A DNA stretch of 64,000 nucleotides from Streptomyces canus (GCF_030816965.1 NZ_JAUSYQ010000002.1:3133001-3197000), one strand, 5' to 3'. Positions 34,145 through 43,194 are shown, counted from the first letter of the stretch. Notes: a model not told the origin generated them from the sequence alone. Program-made: numbers and translations.

Positions 34145-35167
34145 TCAGGTTTTCTTACGGGTCGTCATGACCCGTTGGATCAGGATGAACGCGCAGAGCA
34201 GCACACCGGTGGCGATCTTCGTCCACCAGGAGCTGAGCGTGCCCTCGAACTGGATGATGCTCTTGATCAGGCCCAGGACGAGCACACCGAAGAGGGTGCC
34301 CAGGACGTAACCGGAGCCGCCCGTCAGCAGGGTGCCGCCGATGACCACCGCGGCGATCGCGTCGAGTTCCATGCCCACGGCGTGCAGCGGGTCGCCGGAC
34401 TGGATGTAGAGCATGAAGAGCAGGCCCGCCAGAGCCGAGCAGAAGCCGCTCAGCGTGTAGACCGCGATCTTCGTGCCGCCCAGCGGCAGGCCCATCAGCA
34501 GGGCCGACTGCTCGTTGCCGCCGATGGCGTAGATCCGACGTCCGAAGCGGGTGTAGTGAAGGAGGTAGAACGCCCCGGCAAGGACGAGCAGGGCCACGAC
34601 GGCACCGATCGACAGGTCCCCCACGCCCAGCGACACCCGCGTCTCGGCCAGACTGCTCACGGCCGAGTCGGTGATGGCGATCGACTCCTTGCTGATGACC
34701 AGGCACAGGCCCCGGAAGAGGAAGAGGCCTGCGAGTGTCACGATGAACGGCTGGATCTCGAAGTTGTGGATCACATAGCCCATGAGGAAGCCGCCGAACG
34801 CCCCCACGCCCAGGGATATGGGGATGACGACCAGCAGCGGCAGTCCCACGTCCTGCACCAGCCACGCCGTGAGCATCGTCGTGAAGCCGATCACCGAGCC
34901 CACGGACAGGTCGATGCCGCCGGACATGATGACGAAGGTGGCCCCGACGGCGGCGACCAGGAGGTAGCTGTTGTCGATGAACAGGTTGAGGAACACCTGC
35001 GAGTCGCCGAAGCCGTAGTTCACATAGCGGCTCAGTCCGCCGATGTACATCACGAGGAACAACGCCGCCGTGACCAGGACGGGCAGCCGCCGGTCACCGA
35101 GCAGGCGCGCGGCCTTGGACGGCGTACGGGTCTGCGGCGTCGTGGGGGTCTTGGTGGTCGTACTCAT
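34145..35167 (-). CDS. yjfF: Sugar ABC transporter permease, YjfF-like
   Basis: A 340-residue permease of the ribose/galactofuranose importer family, with 8-10 membrane helices and the family motif IMSGGIDLSVGSVIGFT; the EAA-type cytoplasmic loop is near GRRIYAIGGNEQSALLMGL. It is the last gene of a YtfQ-YtfR-YtfT-YjfF order, which in Escherichia coli imports galactofuranose; the substrate here may be any furanose-type pentose or hexose. ATG 35167 overlaps the previous gene's TGA by one base (TGATG), giving tight coupling. Confidence 0.88.
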   Translation of the reverse strand: MSTTTKTPTTPQTRTPSKAARLLGDRRLPVLVTAALFLVMYIGGLSRYVNYGFGDSQVFLNLFIDNSYLLVAAVGATFVIMSGGIDLSVGSVIGFTTMLTAWLVQDVGLPLLVVIPISLGVGAFGGFLMGYVIHNFEIQPFIVTLAGLFLFRGLCLVISKESIAITDSAVSSLAETRVSLGVGDLSIGAVVALLVLAGAFYLLHYTRFGRRIYAIGGNEQSALLMGLPLGGTKIAVYTLSGFCSALAGLLFMLYIQSGDPLHAVGMELDAIAAVVIGGTLLTGGSGYVLGTLFGVLVLGLIKSIIQFEGTLSSWWTKIATGVLLCAFILIQRVMTTRKKT

Positions 35168-36252
35168 CACGACACCTCCATCTTGGGAGCGGAGTCGGCG
35201 GGCTCGGCGACCGCGGCGGGCGCCGCCGGGGCGGCGGTCTTCGCGCGGGCGCCGAAGACCTTGGCGCGGAACTTCGGGGACTGGAGGAGGCAGACGACGA
35301 TGACGACGGCGGCCTTGAAGACCAGGTTGGTCTGGGTCGGGACGCCGATCGTGTAGATCGTGGTGGTCAGGGTCTGGATGACCAGGGCTCCCACCACCGT
35401 GCCGCCGATCGAGAACCGGCCGCCCAGCAGCGAGGTGCCGCCGATCACCACGGCGAGGATCGCGTCGAGCTCGATCCACAGGCCGGCGTTGTTGCCGTCC
35501 GCGGCCGAGGTGTTGGAGCTGATCATCAGGCCCGCGATGCCCGCGCACAGGGCGCAGAAGACGTACACCATGATCTTGATGCGGCGGGAGCGGATGCCGA
35601 CCAGGCGGCTGGCCTCGGCGTTGCCGCCGACGGACTCGACGAGCAGGCCGAGGGCCGTGCGGCGGGTCAGCGCCACCGTGACGGCGACCACCGCGGCCAC
35701 CACGAAGATGGAGAAGGGCAGGGTCAGCCAGTAGCCGCCGCCGATCAGCTTGTACGGCTCGCTGTTGATGGTGATGATCTGGCCGTCGGTGATCAGCTGG
35801 GCCACGCCGCGGCCGGCGACCATGATGATCAGCGTCGCGATGATCGGCTGGATGCCCATACGGGCGACGAGGAAGCCGTTCCAGAGGCCGCAGACGACCG
35901 CCGCTATCAGGCCCACGCCCATCGCCAGCAGCACTCCGGCCAGGGCGTCCTGGTCGGACTGGTCGCTGATGTACGAGCACGTCAGGGCGCCCGTGATGGC
36001 GACGACCGCGCCGACCGAGAGGTCGATGCCGCCGGTCGCGATGACGAGGGTCATGCCGACGGCCACCAGGATGAGGGGCGAGCCGAACAGCACGATCGAG
36101 ACGAGGCTGCCGTAGAGGTGGCCGTCCGTCATGCGGATGGCGAAGAAGTCGGGTGTGAAGGGGACGTTGACGAGCAGCAGGGCCACCAGGACCACGATCG
36201 GCCAGAAGAGGTTGTGGCGCGTCAGTGCTCGCCAGCGGGAGGTGGTGGTCAC
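35167..36252 (-). CDS. ytfT: Sugar ABC transporter permease, YtfT-like
   Basis: A 361-residue inner-membrane permease with the motif VIATGGIDLSVGAVVAITGA and SRRIKIMVYVFCALCAGIAG. It should form a heterodimer with the YjfF-like permease next door. The N-terminus is cytoplasmic and basic; the C-terminus has an Ala/Pro-rich tail. It overlaps both neighbours (4 bp with the ATPase gene, 1 bp with yjfF), so stoichiometry is likely held by translational coupling. Confidence 0.88.
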   Translation of the reverse strand: MTTTSRWRALTRHNLFWPIVVLVALLLVNVPFTPDFFAIRMTDGHLYGSLVSIVLFGSPLILVAVGMTLVIATGGIDLSVGAVVAITGALTCSYISDQSDQDALAGVLLAMGVGLIAAVVCGLWNGFLVARMGIQPIIATLIIMVAGRGVAQLITDGQIITINSEPYKLIGGGYWLTLPFSIFVVAAVVAVTVALTRRTALGLLVESVGGNAEASRLVGIRSRRIKIMVYVFCALCAGIAGLMISSNTSAADGNNAGLWIELDAILAVVIGGTSLLGGRFSIGGTVVGALVIQTLTTTIYTIGVPTQTNLVFKAAVVIVVCLLQSPKFRAKVFGARAKTAAPAAPAAVAEPADSAPKMEVS

Positions 36253-37787
36253 TGCTGTTCTCCGCTCGCGATGGTCTCGAGGATCTTGCTGGTGGTGATC
36301 TCGGGCCCGTTGGTGAGCTGCGCGACCAGCTTGCGGTCGCGCAGGACGCCGATGGTGTGGCTGAGACGGAGGACCTCCTCCAGCTCGGCCGCGATGTAGA
36401 GCACGGACATGCCGTCCTCGGAGAGGGAGACCACCAGCTTCTGGATCTCCGTCTTGGCGCCGATGTCGATGCCGCGCGTCGGCTCGTCCAGGATCAGCAG
36501 CTTCGGCTGGGTGATCAGCCAGCGGGCGAGGAGCACCTTCTGCTGGTTTCCGCCGCTCAACTGGCCGACCCTGGCCTCCGGGTTGGCGGGGCGGATGTCC
36601 AGCGCCTTGATGTACTTGGCGACGAGTTCGTCGCGCTGGGCGGTGGGGATGGGCCGGGTCCAGCCGCGGGACGCCTGGAGGGCGAGGATGATGTTCTCGC
36701 GGACCGTCAGGTCGGGGACCAGGCCCTCGGCCTTGCGGTTCTCCGAGCAGAACGCGACCCCGGCGCCGATGGCGTCGTTCGGGGCGCTCATCGCCACCTG
36801 CTTGCCGCCGATGGTGACCTTGCCGCTGTCGGGCTGGTCGGCGCCGAAGAGCAGCCGGGCCAGTTCGGTGCGGCCGGAGCCCAGCAGGCCCGCGAGGCCC
36901 ACGACTTCGCCCTTCTTGATGTCCAGGTCGAAGGGGGCGATACCGCCGCTCCGGCCGAGGCCCTCGGCCTTCAGCAGCGACTCGCCGACATCCGCGCGCA
37001 GTTGGTGGTCGTGGAGCTCCTCCAGCTGGTCCAGGGCCTTGCCGATCATCAGCTCGATCAGCCCGACCTGGTCGAGGTCGCGCACCAGGTGCTCGCCGAC
37101 GAGGGTGCCGTTGCGCAGGACGGTCATGCGGTCGCAGATCTCGTAGATCTGGTCGAGGAAGTGCGAGACGAAGAGGATCGCGACGCCCTCGTCCCGCAAC
37201 TGCCGCATCAGACGGAACAGTTCGAGGACCTCGTCGCGGTCGAGGCTGGAGGTCGGTTCGTCCAGGACCAGCACCTTGGTGCCGGAGCCCGAGCCGTCGC
37301 TGTCACCGGTGCCCACCGACCGTACGATCGCGACCAGTTGCTGCACCGCGAGGGGGTACGAGGACAGGGGCGCGGTGACGTCGATGTCGAGGCCGAGCCG
37401 GTCGACGAGCTCCGCGGCCTCCTTGCGCATGCGCTTCCACTGGATGCGGCCGGCGCGGGTGGGTTCACGGCCGATGAAGATGTTCTCCGCCACCGACAGG
37501 TTGGGGCAGAGGTTGACCTCCTGGTAGACCGTGCTGATGCCGGCGTGCTGCGCCTGGAGCGGGCTGCCGATCCGCACGGTCTTGCCGTCGAGGGTGATGG
37601 TGCCGCCGTCCAGGGTGTAGACCCCGGTCAGCACCTTGATCAGAGTGGACTTCCCCGCCCCGTTCTCGCCCATCAGGGCGTGTATCTCGCCGGGGAAGAG
37701 CCGGAAGTCGACGCCCGACAGAGCCCTTACCCCCGGAAACTCTTTGACTATGCCCGTCATCTCCAGGACGGGCTGCGGCTCTGCCAT
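36249..37787 (-). CDS. ytfR: Sugar ABC transporter ATP-binding protein, YtfR-like
   Basis: A 512-residue ATPase with two fused nucleotide-binding domains. In the first, Walker [10 protein letters not shown] is at 40-48 and Walker B is KVLVLDEPTSSLD. The second half has an altered P-loop (LLGSGRTELARLL), signature [14 protein letters not shown] and Walker [15 protein letters not shown], as usual in RbsA/MglA-type proteins. It powers the YtfT/YjfF permeases. It follows the binding-protein gene across a gap containing a large hairpin, and overlaps ytfT by 4 bp. Confidence 0.92.
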   Translation of the reverse strand: MAEPQPVLEMTGIVKEFPGVRALSGVDFRLFPGEIHALMGENGAGKSTLIKVLTGVYTLDGGTITLDGKTVRIGSPLQAQHAGISTVYQEVNLCPNLSVAENIFIGREPTRAGRIQWKRMRKEAAELVDRLGLDIDVTAPLSSYPLAVQQLVAIVRSVGTGDSDGSGSGTKVLVLDEPTSSLDRDEVLELFRLMRQLRDEGVAILFVSHFLDQIYEICDRMTVLRNGTLVGEHLVRDLDQVGLIELMIGKALDQLEELHDHQLRADVGESLLKAEGLGRSGGIAPFDLDIKKGEVVGLAGLLGSGRTELARLLFGADQPDSGKVTIGGKQVAMSAPNDAIGAGVAFCSENRKAEGLVPDLTVRENIILALQASRGWTRPIPTAQRDELVAKYIKALDIRPANPEARVGQLSGGNQQKVLLARWLITQPKLLILDEPTRGIDIGAKTEIQKLVVSLSEDGMSVLYIAAELEEVLRLSHTIGVLRDRKLVAQLTNGPEITTSKILETIASGEQQ

Positions 37788-37835
37788 GGCAGCGCTCCTC
37801 GTGGAATCGGTTCAGGCCCGATACGGGCCCGGCCC

Positions 37836-37885
37836 GCGGGGAGCCTGACCGGCCGAGAGGTTCTCGGCCGGCGGAAGGCTCCCCG
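37836..37885 (-). terminator. Large intercistronic hairpin between ytfQ and ytfR
   Basis: GCGGGGAGCCT (37836-37846) pairs with AGGCTCCCCGC (37875-37885), and inside it CCGGCCGAGA (37849-37858) pairs with TCTCGGCCGG (37862-37871), making a 21-bp two-part stem. It lies in the 115 bp between the binding-protein gene and the ATPase gene of one operon. Partial termination or 3'-end protection here would give excess binding protein over membrane components, a common arrangement. Confidence 0.75.
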
Positions 37886-37902
37886 CCGGTGGGTGCGGTC
37901 GG

Positions 37903-38907
37903 TCAGTACTTGCGGGTCGGGAGCGCGGCCTTGGCCTGGTCCTGCATGAAGTCGCCCTCCTTGGTCTTGATCCAGCGCTCGACCGTGCCGCCGTCGTGGA
38001 CCGTCTTCACGACCTCCATCAGCTGGGGGCCGAGCAGCGGGTTGCACTCCACGATGGCGTTGATCTTGCCCTCGGACATCGCGACGAAGCCGTCCTTCAC
38101 GCCGTCGATCGAGACGATCAGGATGTCCTTGCCGGGCTTCTTGCCCGCCGCCTCGATGGACTGGATGGCGCCGATGGCCATGTCGTCGTTGTGCGCGAAG
38201 AGGACGTTGATGTCCGGGTTGGACTGGAGGAAGGCCGCCATGACCTGCTTGCCGCCGGCGCGGGTGAAGTCACCGGTCTGGCTGACGACGATCTTCCAGT
38301 CGTCGGCGTGGTCCGCGTCCATGACCTCCTTGAAGCCCTTGGCGCGCTCGATCGCCGGGGCGGCGCCGGTGGTGCCCTCCAGCTGGGCGATCTTCACCGC
38401 GCCCTTGTGGCCGGCCTTCGTCAGGACCTTCTCCAGGATCTTGCCGGCGCGGCGGCCCTCGTCGGTGAAGTCGGAGCCGACCAGGGTCACGTACAGGGAC
38501 TCGTCGGAGGTCTCCACGGAGCGGTCGGTGAGGACCACCGGGATCTTCGCCGCCTTGGCCTCCTTGAGCACCGCGTCCCAGCCGGTGACGACCACCGGGG
38601 AGAAGGCGATGACGTCCACCTTCTGCGCGATGTAGCTGCGGATGGCGGAGATCTGGTTCTCCTGCTTCTGCTGGGCGTCGGAGAACTTCAGGTTGTACCC
38701 GGCCTCCTTGGCCGCGGACTTCACCGAGTCGGTGTTGGCGCTGCGCCAGCCACTCTCGGAGCCGACCTGGGAGAAACCGAGGGTGATCGTCTTGCTGCCG
38801 CTGGAGGACGTGCCGGTGGAACTGTCGTCCTCCTTGGCGCAGGCCGCCAGGGTGCCCGCGGCCGCCACACCGATCGCCGCGGTGAGGAAGTTTCTCCTGT
38901 TGAGCAT
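37903..38907 (-). CDS. ytfQ: Sugar-binding lipoprotein, YtfQ-like
   Basis: A 334-residue periplasmic-binding-protein type I solute receptor. The N-terminus has twin arginines and a lipobox (NRRNFLTAAIGVAAAGTLAAC), so it is probably exported by Tat and lipidated at Cys22. The core begins TITLGFSQVGSESGWRSANT, very close to the galactofuranose receptor YtfQ, and ends KEGDFMQDQAKAALPTRKY. It is the first gene of the importer operon. GAAGGAGAAGAAAC is a strong ribosome-binding site. The shared island motif lies 121 bp upstream of its start. Confidence 0.9.
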   Translation of the reverse strand: MLNRRNFLTAAIGVAAAGTLAACAKEDDSSTGTSSSGSKTITLGFSQVGSESGWRSANTDSVKSAAKEAGYNLKFSDAQQKQENQISAIRSYIAQKVDVIAFSPVVVTGWDAVLKEAKAAKIPVVLTDRSVETSDESLYVTLVGSDFTDEGRRAGKILEKVLTKAGHKGAVKIAQLEGTTGAAPAIERAKGFKEVMDADHADDWKIVVSQTGDFTRAGGKQVMAAFLQSNPDINVLFAHNDDMAIGAIQSIEAAGKKPGKDILIVSIDGVKDGFVAMSEGKINAIVECNPLLGPQLMEVVKTVHDGGTVERWIKTKEGDFMQDQAKAALPTRKY

Positions 38908-39027
38908 GTTTCTTCTCCTTTGAAGAGCCGGCCCGAGGTCGGACCGGGTACTCGTTGGGCCCTCGTAACTCGATGGACCCTTGTACTCGGTGGGACCGAC
39001 CCCGCTGTGTCCAGCCTGTCGATCATT

Positions 39028-39041
39028 ATTCGAAATATCGG
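39028..39041. promoter_or_regulatory. Island operator motif, copy 1 (upstream of ytfQ)
   Basis: ATTCGAAATATCGG (complement CCGATATTTCGAAT) lies between the lacI stop and ytfQ. It matches the motif at 40884, 43195 and 53697 (consensus CCGAWATWTCGAAY) and is strikingly AT-rich for this genome. It is a likely binding site for a regulator of the sugar island; which protein binds is unknown. Confidence 0.6.
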
Positions 39042-39078
39042 TCGTACTGATGCGCGAATACGGCAGGGCCGGTGCGCG

Positions 39079-40125
39079 TCAGTCGGAACCGTCCGCCGGT
39101 GGAGGCACGTGCGGAAACGTGCTGGCACGGACGACGAGCTGGGGTTCGATGAAGACCCCCTGGGCGCCGGAGGTGGACCGGCCCTCGATCAGATCCAGCA
39201 GCAAGGAGATGCTCCGCTTGCCCACCGCCGCGAAATCCTGCCGGACGGTCGTGAGCGGCGGGGCGAAGAACTCCGATTCCGGGATGTCGTCGAAGCCGAC
39301 CACCGCGACGTCCTCGGGGGTGCGCACGCCCGCTTCGCGCAGCGCCCGCAACACCCCCAGTGCCATCTGGTCGTTGGCGACGAAGACGGCGGTCAGTCCA
39401 CGGCCCACCCAGCCGGCCAGTTCCTGGCCCGCACGGTAGCCCGACAGCGGACTCCAGTCCCCCCGCAGCGGCACCGGCGGCTCGATGCCCGCCGCTTCGA
39501 GGGCCGCCCGCCAGCCGACGGTCCGGTCGACCGCCTCCTGCCAGTCCTCGGGCCCGGCGAGATGCCAGACCGTGCGGTGGCCGGCGGCCAGCAGATGACC
39601 GGTGGCCAGCCGGGCGCCCAGCTGCTGGTCCACGTTGACGCTGGGGATCTCGGCGCCGGACCCGGTCCCCACGGCCACCACCGGGAAGGGGCGCCGGAGT
39701 TCGGCGAGCGCCTCGGCCGCCGACCGCTGCGGGGCGAGGGCGATGACCCCCTCCACCCCACCCTCGCTGAGGTGGTCCAGGGCTTCGGACAGCGTCTCCA
39801 CCACGAGCTTGCGCAGACTGACCGTCGAGACGGTGTACCCCTGGGCACGCGCCGCCTCCTCCAGCGCGAACAGCGTGCTGGCCGGCCCGTAGAGCGTGGT
39901 GTTGGACGAGACCACGCCCAGGGTCCGGGTGCGTCTGGTCACCAAGGCCCGCGCAGAGGAGTTGCGGCGGTAGCCCATCTCCTCGATCGCGTGCAGCACC
40001 TTGGCCCGCGTCTCGTCCCGCACGTTGGGGTGATCCCCCAGGACACGGGAGACCGTCTGGTGGGACACCCCGGCCAGACGGGCCACGTCGGCCATGGTGG
40101 GCGGCCGAAGCTGCAGGTGGTTCAC
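39079..40125 (-). CDS. LacI family transcriptional regulator
   Basis: A 348-residue repressor with N-terminal LacI helix-turn-helix and hinge (TMADVARLAGVSHQTVSRVL, NVRDETRAKVLHAIEEMGYR) and a sugar-binding core (GVEGVIALAP, FVANDQMALGVLRAL, VVGFDDIPESEFF). The start is GTG 40125 behind the perfect AAGGAGGT. It sits directly upstream of the ytfQRT-yjfF importer on the same strand (171 bp) and downstream of a long regulatory gap, so it is the main candidate regulator of the sugar island; a lac-like operator at 40318 suggests autoregulation. Confidence 0.9.
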   Translation of the reverse strand: MNHLQLRPPTMADVARLAGVSHQTVSRVLGDHPNVRDETRAKVLHAIEEMGYRRNSSARALVTRRTRTLGVVSSNTTLYGPASTLFALEEAARAQGYTVSTVSLRKLVVETLSEALDHLSEGGVEGVIALAPQRSAAEALAELRRPFPVVAVGTGSGAEIPSVNVDQQLGARLATGHLLAAGHRTVWHLAGPEDWQEAVDRTVGWRAALEAAGIEPPVPLRGDWSPLSGYRAGQELAGWVGRGLTAVFVANDQMALGVLRALREAGVRTPEDVAVVGFDDIPESEFFAPPLTTVRQDFAAVGKRSISLLLDLIEGRSTSGAQGVFIEPQLVVRASTFPHVPPPADGSD

Positions 40126-40317
40126 GGCCGTACCTCCTTGGCGATCGTTGGACGACGGGACCTGTGTTGCGGACGGACGGTTGCGCGCTGCCCGGGGCAC
40201 GCCGGAATTCCGGACATTTCCGCGACAACGGCAGGCAGAACGAGTGGAAGCACTGCCGGCACGACGCTCGAAACCCCCCTGGATGCCGACAGGCATCGAT
40301 CGGTGGATGCGGAGGTC

Positions 40318-40335
40318 ATTGTGAGCGCTAACAAT
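40318..40335. promoter_or_regulatory. Lac-type operator palindrome
   Basis: ATTGTGAGCGCTAACAAT is an 18-bp palindrome with one mismatched pair and the central AGCGCT found in many LacI/GalR operators. It lies 193 bp upstream of the lacI start and overlaps a possible -10 of its promoter. The adjacent LacI protein is the natural candidate to bind. Confidence 0.65.
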
Positions 40336-40793
40336 TCATGGCGGTCAAGAGTTCTGCAGCGGGAAGTCGTCACGGTTGAATAACGCGACCGGCGGCAGGG
40401 GGTGGGGAGACGGCGGATCATGGCGGTCGTCCCGCTCCCGCCACGGGTCCGGTCCGGCGGCGCCGACGCGCGGTTCGGGACGGCCGCACATCCCTTCGGG
40501 GACACCGCCCGACGGTCCACAATCCCCCCGCACGCCGCCCGCCCGGCGGGGCGACGCCGCGGGAACCTCTCGTCGCGCACGAGTTCGCCGACGAGAAGGC
40601 TCCGGCGCCCAACCCGCCCCGGGCCACACCGCGTCCGGTGAGCGTCACCAGATCCACCGCACGCGCTCACCCGTCAGAGGCGGGCAAGGCGCAGGCCGCG
40701 GGCCCGGCACGCTCTCCCGCGCGCCGCCCGAGGCGACGATCGCGAGCCTCGGTCCGTGCCGTCTACGGGGCGGGGCGAGTACCGTCCGACTGT

Positions 40794-40811
40794 CGTTTCG
40801 AAAACGTTTCG
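40794..40811. promoter_or_regulatory. CGTTTCG palindrome cluster upstream of the dehydratase promoter
   Basis: CGTTTCGAAAACGTTTCG contains two overlapping dyads (CGTTTCGAAAACG and CGAAAACGTTTCG), 20 bp before the -35 of the dehydratase operon. The same two words, CGTTTCGAAAC and ACGTTTCGG, occur at 44171-44199 upstream of the ChvE-type importer. The dyad style with central CG fits LacI-family operators. Confidence 0.5.
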
Positions 40812-40830
40812 TGTTCGACCACCCGACCCA

Positions 40831-40897
40831 TTGACACTCCGACCACGTCGTCCTTACCGTCGAGCCAGCATTTCGAACGTAGGCCGAAATTTCGAAC
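40831..40897 (+). promoter_or_regulatory. Promoter and island operator motif (copy 2) of the dehydratase operon
   Basis: TTGACA (40831-40836) and TACCGT (40855-40860) are separated by 18 bp, predicting a transcript from about 40867. Just downstream are ATTTCGAAC (40870-40878) and the full island motif CCGAAATTTCGAAC (40884-40897), so a protein bound there would block early elongation. The gene starts at GTG 40925 behind GGGAG. Confidence 0.65.
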
Positions 40898-40924
40898 AAG
40901 TAGAAAGCCTAGGGAGTAGCTGAC

Positions 40925-42085
40925 GTGCGTATCACCGGAATCAGCACGCATGTGGTCGGAACGCCATGGCGCAACCTGACCTACGTCCAGGTGCACACGG
41001 ACGAGGGGCTCACCGGCGTCGGCGAGACGCGCATGCTGGGCCACACCGACGCACTGCTCGGCTATCTGCACGAGGCGGAGGCCAACCACATTCTCGGGTC
41101 GGACCCGTTCGCCGTGGAAGACCTGACCCGTCGCATGAAGTACGGCGACTACGGACGGGCCGGCGAGATCGTGATGTCCGGCATCGCGGTGATCGAGATG
41201 GCCTGCTGGGACATCAAGGGCAAGGCACTCGGCGTACCGGTGTGGCAGCTGCTCGGCGGCAAGGTCACCGACAAGGTCAAGGCGTACGCCAACGGCTGGT
41301 ACACCACCGAGCGGACGCCCGAGGCGTACCACAAGGCCGCCCAGGGGGTCATGGAGCGCGGGTACCGGGCGCTCAAGATCGACCCCTTCGGCACCGGGCA
41401 CTTCGAGCTCGACCACGAGCAGTCCCTGTACGCCGTCTCCCTCATCGAGGCCGTGCGGGACGCCATCGGGCCGGACGCCGAGCTGATGCTGGAGATGCAC
41501 GGCCGCTTCTCCCCCTCCACCGCCGTACGGCTGGCCAAGGACCTCGCTCCCTTCAAGCCCGCCTGGCTGGAGGAGCCGTGCCCGCCCGAGAACCTCAAGG
41601 CACTGGAGAAGGTCGCCGCCAAGGTCGACATCCCGGTCGCCACCGGTGAGCGGATCCACGACCGCATCGAGTTCCGCGAGCTCTTCGAGAGCCAGGCCGT
41701 GGACATCATCCAGCCCGACGTCGGCCACATCGGCGGTATCTGGGAGACCCGGAAGCTGGCCGCGACCGCCGAGACCCACTACATGCTCGTGGCACCCCAC
41801 AACGTGGGCGGACCGGTCCTGACCGCCGCCTCTCTCCAGGTCGGCTTCACCTCGCCGAACTTCAAGATCCTGGAACACTTCAACGACTTCGCCGACGCCG
41901 AGATCAAGAAGGTCGTCAAGGGCGCCCCGCAGGTCGTGGACGGGTACTTCCACCTCTCCGACGCCCCCGGCCTCGGAGTCGAGCTGGACGTCGACGCCGC
42001 CGCCGAGTTCCCGCAGCAGCAGGCCCGGTTCGACCTGTGGGCCGAGGGCTGGGAGCAGCGCAAGCCGAAGGGCACCCAGCAGTGA
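40925..42085 (+). CDS. Enolase-superfamily sugar-acid dehydratase (galactonate-dehydratase-like)
   Basis: A 386-residue mandelate racemase/muconate-lactonising family enzyme. The capping domain is MRITGISTHVVGTPWRNLTY; in the barrel, LEMHGRFSPSTA, WLEEPCPP and ATGERIHDR supply acid/His residues for the magnesium site and LVAPHNVGGP the second histidine. The His beside the first ligand (ExH, with R two further on) resembles D-galactonate dehydratases, although the ligand there is usually Asp. It should dehydrate a sugar acid to a 2-keto-3-deoxy acid; the exact substrate (galactonate, arabinonate, anhydrogalactonate) is open. It heads an operon with a dehydrogenase. Confidence 0.8.
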   Translation: MRITGISTHVVGTPWRNLTYVQVHTDEGLTGVGETRMLGHTDALLGYLHEAEANHILGSDPFAVEDLTRRMKYGDYGRAGEIVMSGIAVIEMACWDIKGKALGVPVWQLLGGKVTDKVKAYANGWYTTERTPEAYHKAAQGVMERGYRALKIDPFGTGHFELDHEQSLYAVSLIEAVRDAIGPDAELMLEMHGRFSPSTAVRLAKDLAPFKPAWLEEPCPPENLKALEKVAAKVDIPVATGERIHDRIEFRELFESQAVDIIQPDVGHIGGIWETRKLAATAETHYMLVAPHNVGGPVLTAASLQVGFTSPNFKILEHFNDFADAEIKKVVKGAPQVVDGYFHLSDAPGLGVELDVDAAAEFPQQQARFDLWAEGWEQRKPKGTQQ

Positions 42086-43086
42086 CCACTGCCGTCGTCG
42101 TCGAGGCGCCCGGCGAGCACAGGCTGGTCGGGCACACCCCCCGTGAGCCCGCCTCCGGGGAGGCGCTCGTCCGCGTCCACGCCGTCGGGATCTGCGGCAG
42201 CGACCGCGAGGTCTACCAGGGCAACCGGCCCGAGGGGTACGTCCGTTACCCGCTCACGCCCGGCCACGAGTGGTCCGGCACGGTCGAGGCGGTGGGCTCC
42301 GGGGTGCCGGCGTCCCTCGTCGGCCGCAAGGTGGTGGGCGAGGGCTTCAGGAACTGCCAGGTCTGCGACCGCTGCCACGCGGGCGAGACCACGCTGTGCA
42401 CGGCCGGCTACGAGGAGACGGGCTTCACCCAGCCCGGCGCCATGGCCACCACGCTCACCCTGCCGGCCCGGCTGCTGCACGCCCTCCCGGACGATGCCGA
42501 CCTGACGGCGGCGGCGCTCCTGGAACCCGCGGCCTGCATCGCCGCCGCCGCGCTCAAGGCGAACGCGCGGCCCGGCGAGCGGGTCGCCGTGGTGGGCACG
42601 GGCACGCTCGGGATGTTCGCCGTCCAGTTCCTGAAGGCGAGCTCGCCCTCGGAGCTGCTGGTGGTGGGCACCCGCTCCGACCGCGCGGAGCTCTCCACGA
42701 CCTTCGGCGCCACCGACTTCCGCACCAGGGGCCAGGAGCTGCCGGACGACTTCGACGTCGTCATCGAGACCGCCGGATCGGCGTCCGCAGCCACCACCGC
42801 CGCCGCCCTGCTCAGACGCGGCGGCCGGCTCGTCCTCACCGGCATCCCGGCCCCGGGCGCCGACGGACTCGACCCCACCGATCTCGTCGTACGGCAGCTG
42901 GAGGTGCACACCGTGTTCGGGGCGCCGCCCGCGGCCTGGGCGCACACGGTGCGGGTCTTCGGGGCCGGGCTGCTCGATCCGGTGCCGCTCGTCACACACG
43001 AGCTGCCGCTGGACCAGTTCTCGCAGGCCATCGACCTGGTGGGGTCCGGCGACCCGAAGGTCGGGAAGGTCCTCCTGCGGCCGTGA
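42082..43086 (+). CDS. Zinc-binding alcohol/polyol dehydrogenase
   Basis: A 334-residue medium-chain dehydrogenase. The catalytic zinc site begins with GICGSDREVYQGN and GHEWSG; CQVCDRCHAGETTLC holds the four structural Cys. The nucleotide-binding phrase VAVVGTGTLGMFAVQFLKA marks the NAD(P) domain. GTG 42082 overlaps the dehydratase stop (GTGA), so the two are coupled. It probably oxidises a sugar alcohol, sugar or keto-acid in the same pathway as the dehydratase. A terminator follows. Confidence 0.87.
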   Translation: MTTAVVVEAPGEHRLVGHTPREPASGEALVRVHAVGICGSDREVYQGNRPEGYVRYPLTPGHEWSGTVEAVGSGVPASLVGRKVVGEGFRNCQVCDRCHAGETTLCTAGYEETGFTQPGAMATTLTLPARLLHALPDDADLTAAALLEPAACIAAAALKANARPGERVAVVGTGTLGMFAVQFLKASSPSELLVVGTRSDRAELSTTFGATDFRTRGQELPDDFDVVIETAGSASAATTAAALLRRGGRLVLTGIPAPGADGLDPTDLVVRQLEVHTVFGAPPAAWAHTVRVFGAGLLDPVPLVTHELPLDQFSQAIDLVGSGDPKVGKVLLRP

Positions 43087-43098
43087 CACCCCTGAGCC

Positions 43099-43140
43099 GT
43101 GCGCCGGTACGGGGTACCTGACGACTTCGTACCGGCGCAC
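43099..43140 (+). terminator. Terminator after the dehydratase-dehydrogenase operon
   Basis: GTGCGCCGGTACG (43099-43111) is perfectly complementary to CGTACCGGCGCAC (43128-43140), a 13-bp stem with a 16-nt loop, 12 bp after the dehydrogenase stop. The next gene has its own regulatory motif, so this probably ends the transcript. Confidence 0.8.
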
Positions 43141-43194
43141 CACCAACGCCTTGTGCATCCAGAGCCCTCGTGTATCCAGAGCCGCGACTTTCGT

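Larger units (their letters stand above)
40126..40924. other. 800-bp intergenic region with regulatory sites
   Basis: This is the gap between the lacI gene and the divergent dehydratase gene. It holds a lac-type operator (40318-40335), a possible lacI promoter (TTGACC at 40348-40343, CACAAT at 40323-40318 on the minus strand, 19-bp spacer), a FasR-unrelated palindromic CGTTTCG cluster (40794-40811) and the dehydratase promoter (40831-40897). Between about 40390 and 40790 I find no convincing gene: open frames there have repetitive Arg/Pro/Gly composition typical of non-coding high-GC DNA. Confidence 0.6.

Noticed and set aside
40376..40834. 152-codon open frame in the lacI-dehydratase gap
   Set aside because: Arg/Gly/Pro/Ser-rich composition without domain, no ribosome-binding site, and it runs through the CGTTTCG regulatory palindromes.
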